A DNA stretch of 64,000 bases from Saprospiraceae bacterium (GTDB lineage Bacteria; Bacteroidota; Bacteroidia; Chitinophagales; Saprospiraceae). Location: contig JADKEB010000017.1 of assembly GCA_016718205.1 (NCBI GenBank), positions 1-64,000 of the forward strand. Direction: 5' to 3'. The notes beneath the pieces were generated by a model, which was not told the DNA's origin, made no database searches, and was given only the letters and a program-made list of their open reading frames with translations. This document shows, piece by piece, positions 55,810 to 64,000 of the stretch (the stretch's first letter is position 1; every line of letters starts with the position of its first letter). Position numbers and translations under genes: made by a program.

Positions 55810-55853
55810 TTCTCCCTCCTCCTTTCTCCTTTCTCTCTCCTCCTTTCTCCCTT
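55810..55853. repeat. 44-bp pyrimidine tract
   Basis: Only C and T on the plus strand, with repeated CTCCTTTCTC units. On the minus-strand transcript it is GGAGGA-rich, between the stop of the membrane-protein gene and the E1 start. Confidence 0.8.
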
Positions 55854-56355
55854 ATATTTCAGGAATATCTTCTCCAAGAGCATCCTGAAAAAAATAATGT
55901 ATCAGATAAGTATGTGCGGCTCCAAGCTTTTGTCCCAGCTGGCTAATCAAATACAGCGCGATAGCCAGTATCATCAAAAAAGGTAATGCCCACAATATAT
56001 TGGCTTCATTGCCCAATGCCCGTTGAGAAAATCCTATGATGGATATAAATGTGATCAGCACACCTATAGCCAGATAACTTAAAGTAAAAAGTGTCCATAC
56101 ATTGGGCATGGGTCCATAAACTCCTACAAGTCTGGTAGTTGTTTCTTCCGGTTCCCGGTACATCAAAATGCTGAGTTGCGGAGACCAATAGTGTCTGTGA
56201 TCTTTATTGACCCTGATAGTGATATGATCATGCATGGCCTGTCCGTGCAGGTGATGTGTATTAGTGTGTAGTTTTGCTTTGACAAGGGAGATGATTTCAT
56301 CCATGGTTTTGGAAGTAGTCATCTCAAATTTTGGACGTATACGAAAGCTGGCCAT
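55852..56355 (-). CDS. Hypothetical protein with two membrane helices
   Basis: 167 aa. Soluble first half (residues 1-80, FEMTTSKTMDEIISLVKAKL and HDHITIRV, YWSPQLSILM) and two helices (about 85-108 WTLFTLSYLAIGVLITFISII, quoted LFTLSYLAIGVLITF; 121-140 WALPFLMILAIALYLISQL). Acidic tail. I do not recognise a named family; similar small proteins occur in Bacteroidota. In the same direction as the E1 gene and about 96 bases before it, so perhaps co-transcribed. Confidence 0.6.
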   Translation of the reverse strand: MASFRIRPKFEMTTSKTMDEIISLVKAKLHTNTHHLHGQAMHDHITIRVNKDHRHYWSPQLSILMYREPEETTTRLVGVYGPMPNVWTLFTLSYLAIGVLITFISIIGFSQRALGNEANILWALPFLMILAIALYLISQLGQKLGAAHTYLIHYFFQDALGEDIPEI

Positions 56356-56462
56356 AATGTTTTGTTTTGCTGCCGCTAATATATGCCATTTTTTATTTTA
56401 ACAACCGCTTTACAATATGATAAAAATCATATTTTAATCTAAAAATTTCAGTATTTATAAGG

Positions 56463-56563
56463 TAATGACGTTTAGATAAGACATTTTTATGAAGGCTTTC
56501 CCTTGTAAGGGAGAGATTTAGATAGGGTAAAACAAAGAAAAATTCCTTATCTAAACGACATTG
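56463..56563. repeat. MITE-like element, GTTTAGATAA family, copy 3
   Basis: 101 bp; right end CTTATCTAAACGACATTG is perfect, left end AATGACGTTTAGATAAG has one change. Interior differs from copies 1 and 2 except for the CCCTTGTAAGGGAG palindrome. Confidence 0.75.
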
Positions 56564-56663
56564 ATTTATAAGGTGTTTATTCTATTTTGTTTTGCCAGCT
56601 TTCAAAAAAAATCAAATCCCGCTAAAAAAATCATAATAAGGAAATGATAATGCAAGCATTTTT

Positions 56664-56824
56664 GAGTCCACTCAGAAAAGTATTTGATAAAGAGAATAAA
56701 TAAATATTGATTTCTACATTATTGATAAACAATTGTTTACACATAAGATTACCTGCTGATTAGGCATGGGATTGGGTAAAAAACGGTTGATCATCATAAA
56801 ATATTTGTTTTCGGAGTAGAACTC
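56664..56824. repeat. Dispersed repeat, GAGTTCACTC family, copy 2
   Basis: See 39078-39212; same ends and the shared GATTTCTAC and TCATCATAAAATATTT segments. Confidence 0.55.
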
Positions 56825-56833
56825 ATTTTTTAT

Positions 56834-56969
56834 GGGTGCATTTAATGTTTTCACACTATGCTCTATTTTTTATCCAGTTTCGTTTGTTCGTCGTAGCTTC
56901 TAGCTACGATGCAATATTTTCAGGCATCTTGCCTGAATCGCGAAAAAAATGATGATTTTTAATGTGAAG
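56834..56969. repeat. Solo GGTGCATTT element, diverged
   Basis: Matches the short unit at 12855-13012 (CGTTTGTTCGTCGTAGCTT, TAGCTACGATGCAAT, GGCATCTTG, TGATGATTTTTAATGTG) but the ends are worn (GGGTGCATTTAATGTTTTC; right end lost). Confidence 0.7.
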
Positions 56970-57008
56970 CCCATTTTCCATCAAAAAGTGATTTATTCTA
57001 AACTTATT

Positions 57009-58103
57009 CTAAAACGCTTCATTTATAGTCAGATACATGGACCCTCCTTCATCTTTCGATTGACCATAATCCAGTCGTAATCTTATCCTGTCTTTCTTAT
57101 TGAGCACAAACCTCAGACCTGCTCCATAGGAGTATTTGTAGGGATTTGAATAAAGTGCCGCATAACTTGAAGCAACTGTACCAAAGGATAAGAATGATAC
57201 ACCCTGTATTCTTTTGTACAATGGAAATCTGTATTCGTACTGAGTTACGAGGATGTTTTTATCAATAAAGCGACGATCCTGATATCCTCTCAGTAGTCTG
57301 GGGCTGCCGAAAAATAACATTTCATAAAAAATAGGATCATCTTGTATGGTTGCATTATATAATTGGAGAGCTATAGTGTGATTGTTTGCAATACGGAAAT
57401 ATCTGCTTACATCTAATGCGAAACGTTGGTAATTAAATTCACTTCCCATAAATCTACCACTAAAATATAATTCTGCTTCTAAATAAATACCCTTTGACGG
57501 GTTGTAAATAAAATCTCTGGTATCCCACTGAGTTATGAAGCCCACACCTGTATTGACACCACCATCTTTTCCGGTATTGCCACTACTTTCCAATAAGTTT
57601 CCTTTTTCTAAGATGGACATATTGTCATATCGAAATCTGACTCCTACAAAAGTTTTGTCAAATCTTCTTAGAAAATCTGCTTTGACTCTCGGATATCTTG
57701 CAAGGAAAAACTCCTTATCATTTTCTTCTGAATGTATCCCTATACCATAATACTTATAAGAATATTTGTAATAAGCTATTTCGCCTTTTAGTTTCCAAAT
57801 GTTTTCGTTGAAATATAGTTCAAAAGGAAATGTTAGTATTATCTGCTTGTTTTGAGTATATGATGCAGCAAATTGGATTTGAGAAGGGTTGGAGTCTTTT
57901 GATTCATTTTTAAATCGGAAATTGTACAAACCTGCAGCACCAAATCCCCATTTTGTCTCAGGAAGAAAAAAAACGATAGGATATGCAAGTAATTGATTAG
58001 TTTTGGTAGTATCTTCAGATGAATTATGATTGAAATTTGCGCTCCCAAATCCCAAAAATGGAAAACATATTAAACTGAAAACAACATATTGATGGAATTT
58101 CAT
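57009..58103 (-). CDS. Omp85-like outer-membrane barrel without POTRA domains
   Basis: 364 aa: signal peptide 1-22, a short linker, then only a 16-strand-type barrel with the Omp85 landmarks GFITQWDTRDFIYNPSKG (quoted WDTRDFIYNPSKG) and FGSPRLLRGYQDRRFID (loop motif RGY), C-terminus LTINEAF with Phe. Lacks POTRA domains, like the short bacterial surface antigen (BamA/TamA-family) group. May be a pore or anchor for unknown partners. rpsT and its terminator lie upstream in the same direction. Confidence 0.85.
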   Translation of the reverse strand: MKFHQYVVFSLICFPFLGFGSANFNHNSSEDTTKTNQLLAYPIVFFLPETKWGFGAAGLYNFRFKNESKDSNPSQIQFAASYTQNKQIILTFPFELYFNENIWKLKGEIAYYKYSYKYYGIGIHSEENDKEFFLARYPRVKADFLRRFDKTFVGVRFRYDNMSILEKGNLLESSGNTGKDGGVNTGVGFITQWDTRDFIYNPSKGIYLEAELYFSGRFMGSEFNYQRFALDVSRYFRIANNHTIALQLYNATIQDDPIFYEMLFFGSPRLLRGYQDRRFIDKNILVTQYEYRFPLYKRIQGVSFLSFGTVASSYAALYSNPYKYSYGAGLRFVLNKKDRIRLRLDYGQSKDEGGSMYLTINEAF

Positions 58104-58114
58104 AGCCCCTATAA

Positions 58115-58145
58115 CAAAAAAGGTGAGTACTGGTTTGTACTCACC
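58115..58145 (-). terminator. Rho-independent terminator after rpsT
   Basis: GGTGAGTAC / GTACTCACC stem, 6-nt loop, followed by TTTTTT on the minus strand. It separates rpsT from the Omp85-like gene, whose ATG is 12 bases further on. Confidence 0.92.
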
Positions 58146-58173
58146 TTATAATTTATATAATGTTATTTATGGC

Positions 58174-58425
58174 TTATAAGCTGTTGACGTATCTTGACAG
58201 TTTAGACTTAAGATTTGAAGCCTTGTTTTTATGCCATGTATTTTTCTTTGCAAGTTTGTCAACCATACTGATTACCTTAGGTAAAAATACAGTTGCCTCT
58301 TGTTTATCAGTCATTTCTCTCAATTTAGCAATCGACGTTCTGGCAGATTTTTTGTAATATCTGTTACGGAGTCTTATCTTGATGTCCTGTCTGATTCTCT
58401 TTTTGGATGACTTATGTTGTGCCAT
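58174..58425 (-). CDS. rpsT: 30S ribosomal protein S20
   Basis: 83 aa, very basic, helical. Begins MAQHKSSKKRIRQDIKIRLRN, the family start (ANHKSAxKRxRxxxxRRxxN), and ends with TWHKNKASNLKSKLSRYV. Binds 16S rRNA in the small subunit. Monocistronic, ended by a strong terminator. Confidence 0.95.
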   Translation of the reverse strand: MAQHKSSKKRIRQDIKIRLRNRYYKKSARTSIAKLREMTDKQEATVFLPKVISMVDKLAKKNTWHKNKASNLKSKLSRYVNSL

Positions 58426-58659
58426 ATATTATGATGTTTAATACAATTTCTTAAATGGAGCGCAAAATTATGATTTTTATTCTGAACTAAAAAATATTTT
58501 ACACAATTTTAAAGACTTATTTTACAATATGGAAAAAAAGTGAAAAAATTATTGCAGTTTTGTATAAATCATCGTTCTAAAGAAAATAAATTAACAAATA
58601 ATTTAGTTTTGAACACATCTTATCTATAATTAATTAATCATCACAACAAATCATTACAC

Positions 58660-61401
58660 ATGCAACACAAAGTTCTTCCCCTATTTTTGATTTTTTTCGC
58701 GATGTACAATTTTGGTTTTTCTCAGGACATTCCAGCAGGTATTACCAAAGGCGCATCTGTGGAGGGAATTACTGAATATCAGCTTAAAAACGGACTTAAG
58801 GTACTCTTGTTTCCTGACCAGTCAAAACCTACCATTACTGTCAATATTACTTATATGGTAGGTTCAAGGCATGAGGGTTATGGCGAGACAGGTATGGCAC
58901 ATTTACTTGAGCACCTTGTCTTTAAAGGTACGCCCAAACATCCAAATATACCACAAGAACTCACAGAGCGTGGTGCCAGACCAAACGGCACCACATGGTA
59001 TGACCGCACCAACTATTACGAAACATTCAATGCTACCGAAGAAAATCTCAACTGGGCTCTTGATCTCGAATCTGATAGGATGATAAATAGCTTCATTGCA
59101 AAAAAAGATCTTGACAGCGAATACTCTGTGGTAAGAAATGAGTTTGAATCAGGAGAAAACGATCCATCAGGCGTACTAATGGAGCGTGTCTTGAGTACAG
59201 CATATCTATGGCATAACTATGGTAACAGTACTATCGGATCAAGGGCTGATATAGAAAATGTTCCGATCGAGAGGCTGCAGGCCTTCTACAGAAAATATTA
59301 TCAGCCTGACAATGCGATATTGACAGTGACCGGAAAATTTGATCCTGCAGCTACTCTAAAACTAATTGATGGATACTTTTCGCCAATACCTCGACCTGAA
59401 AGAAAAGTAGAACTCACTTACACCAAGGAACCTATTCAGGATGGAGAAAGACAGGTAGTTTTAAAAAGGACTGGAGATGTACAGGTGGTAAGCTGTTCTT
59501 ATCACACATGCCCGGGGTCGCACAAAGATTATGCTGCTATTTCTATCATAGACGAATTACTTTCCAATGAACCATCAGGCAGGCTTTATAAATCATTGGT
59601 TGAATCTAAAAAAGCGTCGTATGTATGGAGTTTTGCGCCAAGCCTGAAGGAGCCAGGATTTTTATACATCAATACTACTATCAGAAAGGAAGATAATCTT
59701 GAAGAAGCCAAAAAAATTATGTTGGCAACACTTGACAGCCTGAAAATAAATCAACCCACAAAAGAAGAACTTGATAGAGCTCGTGGCAGATTATTAAAGC
59801 AGTGGGAGCTTGGCTTTAATGCATCTGATCGGGTTGGGCTTAGTATCAGTGAGTATATAGCTCAGGGTGACTGGCGGTTATACTTCTTGTACAGAGATGC
59901 TGTCGAAAAAGTAACTCTGGAAGACGTTGTGACTGCAGCCAATAAATATTTCAAACCTTCGAACCGCACCATCGGAATGTTCATCCCCGAAGAAAAATCA
60001 GACCGGGTAGAGACTCCATCTGCTCCGGATCTGGCATCATTGGTCAACACCTACAAAGGCAAAGAACTTATAGCCCAGGGAGAAACTTTTGATCCGTCCT
60101 TTGAAAATATTGAAAAGCGAACAGTCAAAGGTAAAGAAAAATCAGGTATGGAATTTGCGCTGCTTACAAAACAAAACAGAGGTGATGCTGTCAATGCCAA
60201 CATAACTCTCAGATATGGAACACCTTCCTCACTAGTAGGAAAATCATCAATAGCTCAGCTTACAGCTGCTATGATAGACAAAGGTACAAAGAGCATGTCC
60301 AGACAACAGATTCAGGATAAACTTGATGCAATAAAATCACGCGTCAATGTATCTGGCGGTCTGTCAAATATGAGTTTTAGTATAGAAACAACCAATCAGA
60401 ATCTTGAGCAAGTCATAGACATGGTCGGTGACATGGTTTCAAATCCAACCTTCACAAAAGAAGAGTTTGAAAAACTTAAAAATGAAAGATTAGCATCAAT
60501 GGAAGAACAGTTATCTGAACCTCAGGCTATTGCCCTCAATCGCATTAATATCATCACCAACCCATATCCGAAAAGTGATGTAAGATATCCGATGTCGCTT
60601 AAGGAAGAGATTGATGAAATGAAAGCAGCAACACTGGAAGATGTTAAAAAATTCTACAAAGAAAATTATGGTGCCAGTGAAGCAACGGTAGCAGTGGTTG
60701 GAGATTTTGAACAACAAAAAATAAGCACTAAACTAACTAAATATTTTGGCAACTGGAAGTCTCCTTCAAAATATGCTCGCATCACGGACCCATATATCGA
60801 AGTTAAACCTGCGGATGAAAATATCAATACCCCGGATAAGGCTAATGCTATGTTTATAGCAGGATTGCCTTTGCAGATAAATGATAGTCACCCTGATTAT
60901 CCTGCTATGGTAATGGGCAATTTTATGTTAGGTGGCGGATTTCTCAACTCAAGGCTTGCAACGAGAATCAGACAGAAAGAAGGTCTCAGTTATGGCGTAG
61001 GGTCATTTTTTAATGCAAGCTCGCTCGATGATTCAGGCAGCCTTGGTGGGTATGCTATTTATGCCCCAGAAAACAGGGATAAAGTTCAGAAAGCATTCAA
61101 AGAAGAAATCCAGAAAGTCAGAACAGAAGGCTTCACTCAGGCTGAACTGGATGCTGCAAGATCAGGATGGATGCAAGGGCAAATGGTAAGCAGAGCCCAG
61201 GACAGGACCTTATTGGGCAAACTAGCCAATAACTTAAGGCTTGACAGAGATATGACATGGGATAAAGCTATAGAAGAAAAAATGCTGAAACTCACTGTTG
61301 CAGATATCAATAAAGTCATGGCTAAATATATGGATCCTGAAAAAATGATTTATGTCAAAGCTGGTGACTTTGAAAAAGCATTTAAGGTTGTAAAACCATA
61401 G
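58660..61401 (+). CDS. M16 family zinc peptidase, two-domain, exported
   Basis: 913 aa: signal peptide 1-21 (ending GFSQ), N-terminal peptidase half with the inverted zinc motif HLLEH (residues 81-85) and downstream NEFESGENDPSG (third ligand Glu), then a second homologous half (from about 480) lacking the zinc motif and holding LATRIRQKEGLSYGVGSFF, the R/Y substrate motif. The pitrilysin-type pair in one chain, probably periplasmic and degrading peptides. Own terminator downstream. Confidence 0.93.
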   Translation: MQHKVLPLFLIFFAMYNFGFSQDIPAGITKGASVEGITEYQLKNGLKVLLFPDQSKPTITVNITYMVGSRHEGYGETGMAHLLEHLVFKGTPKHPNIPQELTERGARPNGTTWYDRTNYYETFNATEENLNWALDLESDRMINSFIAKKDLDSEYSVVRNEFESGENDPSGVLMERVLSTAYLWHNYGNSTIGSRADIENVPIERLQAFYRKYYQPDNAILTVTGKFDPAATLKLIDGYFSPIPRPERKVELTYTKEPIQDGERQVVLKRTGDVQVVSCSYHTCPGSHKDYAAISIIDELLSNEPSGRLYKSLVESKKASYVWSFAPSLKEPGFLYINTTIRKEDNLEEAKKIMLATLDSLKINQPTKEELDRARGRLLKQWELGFNASDRVGLSISEYIAQGDWRLYFLYRDAVEKVTLEDVVTAANKYFKPSNRTIGMFIPEEKSDRVETPSAPDLASLVNTYKGKELIAQGETFDPSFENIEKRTVKGKEKSGMEFALLTKQNRGDAVNANITLRYGTPSSLVGKSSIAQLTAAMIDKGTKSMSRQQIQDKLDAIKSRVNVSGGLSNMSFSIETTNQNLEQVIDMVGDMVSNPTFTKEEFEKLKNERLASMEEQLSEPQAIALNRINIITNPYPKSDVRYPMSLKEEIDEMKAATLEDVKKFYKENYGASEATVAVVGDFEQQKISTKLTKYFGNWKSPSKYARITDPYIEVKPADENINTPDKANAMFIAGLPLQINDSHPDYPAMVMGNFMLGGGFLNSRLATRIRQKEGLSYGVGSFFNASSLDDSGSLGGYAIYAPENRDKVQKAFKEEIQKVRTEGFTQAELDAARSGWMQGQMVSRAQDRTLLGKLANNLRLDRDMTWDKAIEEKMLKLTVADINKVMAKYMDPEKMIYVKAGDFEKAFKVVKP

Positions 61402-61430
61402 TATTCAGCACAAAAAAAGTCAATAATAAT

Positions 61431-61462
61431 AATACCTCCACCCCAAAAGTGGAGGTATTTTT
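61431..61462 (+). terminator. Rho-independent terminator after the M16 gene
   Basis: AATACCTCCAC / GTGGAGGTATT with T run. Confidence 0.9.
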
Positions 61463-61683
61463 AGTAGTAAAAATCTACCTGGGCCCAGTCACAACGTGTT
61501 TATAATTTAACTCTGTGTCTAATACTACTTTGTCAATTTAGGAGCTATCCGGAAAATCTTCATATAAGTTATCGGGTTTTAAAAGTGCAATTCAATTTTT
61601 TGCTTAAGTCAAAAAAGGCCATTCGACCACTAAGCCGACGAAGGAGGACTAGTGAGCGTTTCGGACAAAACCGTGCCTGCATT

Positions 61684-61790
61684 GGATTGGGTAGTCAGGC
61701 ATAAAAGGGTTTAAATATATTTCTGAAACTTCTTAAATTGGTAGAAAATGAAGGAAGAAGTAAATCTGACAAAGTAGGACTAATCAAAGC
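61684..61790. repeat. Dispersed repeat, GAAACTTCTTA segment, copy 2
   Basis: Matches 22121-22220. In one frame LKLLKLVENEGRSKSDKVGL, parallel to copy 1, which suggests a former coding sequence. Confidence 0.6.
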
Positions 61791-61877
61791 TGATACGCAT
61801 ACAGACATCTAAGTAACTTACCTATTTATGACTTAAAAATTTGATATTCAACCATTTGAGTCTACCTTAACATAACA

Positions 61878-63515
61878 CTAATTCAGATATTTTCCTACGA
61901 TAGGCATCCTCCGACCCATGCCGAATGCTTTTGGACTTACTCTAAGTACTGGAGCAGTTTGATATCTCTTAAATTCATTTATATTGACCAATCGTAGGAT
62001 TCTTCTCACCAATGCCGCATCATATCCCATGTCTATGATATCCTGTGGACCTTGTCGCTTTTCTATATACTGATATAAAATCGGATCGAGAATATCATAT
62101 TCGGGCAAGCTGTCACTGTCTTTTTGATTTGGTCTCAACTCCGCCGAAGGCGGCTTAACTATAGAATTAACCGGAATAATCTCTTCATCTTTATTGATAT
62201 AAGCAGCGAGTTCGTATACTTCTGTTTTATATACATCACCGATCACCGATAATCCACCACATAAGTCTCCGTACAATGTTCCATATCCAACGGCCATTTC
62301 TGATTTATTGGTGGTATTGAGCAGTATGTTACCGAATTTATTGCTTACCGCCATATTAAGTATTCCTCTGACCCTTGCCTGTATGTTTTCTTCTGCAACG
62401 TTAAAGGGCTTATCGCCAAATACAGGGCTCAGCTTTTCCATGAATGATTCATAAATATCTTTGATGGCTATGATATCATATGGTAAATCAAGTTTATTGG
62501 CAAGGGCCATCGCATCACCTACTGAATGTCCTGTGGAATACTGAGAAGGCATAAGAAGTACTCTTACATTTTGATTTCCTAATGCCCGTGCAGCTAATAC
62601 CGCTGTGACTGCTGAATCAATGCCACCGGACAAACCCAACACTGCCTGCTTAAAACCTAGTTTTCTGAAATAATCTTTGATACCCAACACTATCGCATCA
62701 TGTATCAGAGCAATTTTGTTTTTGGTTTGTTCTGAATATTTTTGACCTGCTACAACTTCATTTAGGTTATAATGCCTTATACACTCATCAAAATAAGGCA
62801 ATTCGTCATGTATACCACCATCAGGTGACATGACTATACTACCACCATCAAAGATAAGTTCTGTCTGAGCTCCGACATGATTGATATAAAACATGGGTAT
62901 GCCATACCTTTGCACATTGGCTCTTACAGTATGAATTCTTATTTTTGCGTGATCATAATTGAATGGTGATGCTGAAACATTAATGATAAAATCAGGACTA
63001 AATTTTTGCATTTCATCGAGTGGAATGATAGTATATAATGGGTCATCAGTTCCTACATCCCATATATCTTCACATACAGTCAAAGCTATTTTTCGTCCTT
63101 TATACTCGACGATCTCCCATGACTTTGCAGGTTCAAAATACCTGTATTCGTCAAATACATCGTAGGTAGGAAGCAGAGTTTTGTGCTGGGTGAATTTGAT
63201 CTCACCATCGGCCAGAAAATACACAGAATTGAACAAGCTTTTGCCTTTGGGATTTTTATTGTGTGAAGGAGCACCTACTACTACCGCAATATCGTGAGCA
63301 TGACTGCACAATGTTTGAATGCATTCATCTGACAGCCTGATGAAATCATCAAATTCCAGAAAATCTCTTGGAGGATAACCGCAGGTAGCAAGCTCACTGA
63401 AACAAACGATATCTGAACCTGCGCCCTTAGCTTTCTGAATAGCTTCTACCATTTTTGCAGTATTACCTTCAAAATTTCCGATATGATAATCCAATTGAGC
63501 TATCGTTATTTTCAT
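61878..63515 (-). CDS. nadE: Glutamine-dependent NAD+ synthetase
   Basis: Last step of NAD synthesis. 545 aa from ATG 63515, where the family start MKITIAQLDYHIGNFEGN lies; an upstream ATG would add 41 residues unlike the family. N-terminal nitrilase-type glutaminase: Glu in CFSELATCGYPPRDF, Lys in QHKTLLPTYDVFDEYRYF, Cys in ALTVCEDIWD. C-terminal synthetase with P-loop LGLSGGIDSAVTAVLA, TTNKSEMAVGYGTLYGD and PPSAELRPNQ. All key residues intact. Confidence 0.95.
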   Translation of the reverse strand: MKITIAQLDYHIGNFEGNTAKMVEAIQKAKGAGSDIVCFSELATCGYPPRDFLEFDDFIRLSDECIQTLCSHAHDIAVVVGAPSHNKNPKGKSLFNSVYFLADGEIKFTQHKTLLPTYDVFDEYRYFEPAKSWEIVEYKGRKIALTVCEDIWDVGTDDPLYTIIPLDEMQKFSPDFIINVSASPFNYDHAKIRIHTVRANVQRYGIPMFYINHVGAQTELIFDGGSIVMSPDGGIHDELPYFDECIRHYNLNEVVAGQKYSEQTKNKIALIHDAIVLGIKDYFRKLGFKQAVLGLSGGIDSAVTAVLAARALGNQNVRVLLMPSQYSTGHSVGDAMALANKLDLPYDIIAIKDIYESFMEKLSPVFGDKPFNVAEENIQARVRGILNMAVSNKFGNILLNTTNKSEMAVGYGTLYGDLCGGLSVIGDVYKTEVYELAAYINKDEEIIPVNSIVKPPSAELRPNQKDSDSLPEYDILDPILYQYIEKRQGPQDIIDMGYDAALVRRILRLVNINEFKRYQTAPVLRVSPKAFGMGRRMPIVGKYLN

Positions 63516-63638
63516 TTGAATATTTTTATTATTACAATAAAGGGCGAAATTACATTTTTTGTACATAAGTACCATGAAAAATGCTTGATTGTGTATCGGA
63601 CATTTTTTCACTTTTTTTGATAATATCAAGAAATGCAC

Positions 63639-64000
63639 TCCATTGGCTTAGGGGTACATGTGATTCAATGATAATAATTGGGTGGGTCGACTCAAGCATA
63701 GCTTGACAGGCTCTTCAGAGCTTGCCACGATTTGCGTGGGAATGAGGGTTGCGCGGAGATTATACTGGTACTTAGTGAATGAGCCCAGTTGCCACACATT
63801 TCACTTTTTTTGATAATGACAAAAATAAACACCATTACCGAAGGGAATACATGTGTATCAATAAGAAGAATAGGGTGGGTCGTTCTTAAGGGATTGAGCC
63901 TGCCTGCCAAGTTACGCAGACAGGGGTTGCGGCCAGAAAATATTGTTCTCTATAAAGTAGAATGTATACTTTAGAGGAATCATTCATCATTTATACCAAT
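63639..64000. repeat. Repeat-rich end of window
   Basis: Two similar stretches starting CACTTTTTTTGATAAT (about 63609 and 63807) and each ending GGGTGGGTCG, with the palindrome CTCAAGCATAGCTTGACAGG followed by CTCTTCAGAGCTTGCC (63691-63727), which is the inverse of sequence in copy A at 1890-1930, and GCCTGCCTGCC...CAGGGGTTGCGGCC (63897-63934). No gene. Confidence 0.6.

Larger units (their letters stand above)
56356..57008. other. Intergenic 653 bp made of three repeats
   Basis: Contains GTTTAGATAA copy 3 (56463-56563), GAGTTCACTC copy 2 (56664-56824) and an old GGTGCATTT element (56834-56969), almost end to end. Confidence 0.75.
61402..61877. other. Intergenic 476 bp with terminator and two repeats
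   Basis: Contains the terminator 61431-61462, the CGACCACTAAGCC segment (61624-61670) also at 52079, and the GAAACTTCTTA repeat (61684-61790). Confidence 0.65.

Noticed and set aside
1..64000. tRNA, rRNA or riboswitch genes
   Set aside because: No T-loop-like GTTCRANYC with matching arms, rRNA core segments or known riboswitch motifs were recognised by eye; a covariance search could still find some.

Overview
The window looks like AT-rich chromosome from a member of the Bacteroidota, probably Saprospiraceae. Supporting signs are a uppS-bamA-ompH/skp cluster, a PorG-like outer-membrane protein, DUF4348, GIN-domain, lamin-tail and DUF6249 proteins, a MurF-Alr type fusion, TANNTTTG-type promoter elements and scarce Shine-Dalgarno sequences. 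The family-level placement is an inference from gene content. I saw no rRNA, tRNA, CRISPR array, phage or intact transposase.

Layout. 1-6.3 kb: murF-alr, a DUF6249 membrane protein, a Spy-like periplasmic protein, an anti-sigma-like protein, an ECF sigma factor and an ABC-F ATPase. All are recognisable and all are broken by many small, mostly deletion-type indels, which looks more like a poor-quality assembly end than ordinary decay. 6.9-12.7 kb: a short HlyD-like protein with a companion protein, then skp, bamA and uppS. 12.7-16.1 kb: a repeat-rich stretch with two tandem, nearly identical 21-codon ORFs and their own terminator, divergent from a TPR-like 497-aa protein. 17-20.2 kb: a gene graveyard (DUF3943, ABC-F 5' end, galT and galK relics, a truncated exported protein). 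20.4-22.1 kb: a three-gene hipB/hipS/hipT-like toxin-antitoxin operon behind an array of TATAC-N8-GTATA operators. 22-34.6 kb: GH13 amylase, WD40 protein, PPTase, DinB-like protein, subtilase, PorG-like protein, RecQ, a frameshifted glycosyltransferase and a YtxH protein. 34.8-38.9 kb: a five-gene minus-strand operon (two CYTH-type proteins, a beta-propeller lipoprotein, a DASS anion symporter, a CPBP protease). 39.5-52 kb: lamin-tail lipoprotein, porin, RNase R, a transposon-battered RelE-type TA pair, TpiA, an MFS transporter, cytochrome c with a PQQ sugar dehydrogenase, and glutaryl-CoA dehydrogenase. 52.6-63.5 kb: GIN protein, fused 2-oxoacid dehydrogenase E1, Omp85-like barrel, rpsT, M16 peptidase and NAD synthetase.

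The intergenic space is dominated by several families of short non-coding elements with terminal inverted repeats (MITE-like). Some sit inside each other, some still have target duplications, and one has replaced the start codon of an antitoxin gene.

The most novel candidate is the tandem 21-residue micropeptide locus opposite the TPR-like protein. It could be a peptide-receptor signalling pair, a type I-like hydrophobic toxin, a modified-peptide precursor, or a repeated non-coding RNA; the sequence alone does not decide. The hip operon is the best-supported complete accessory system.
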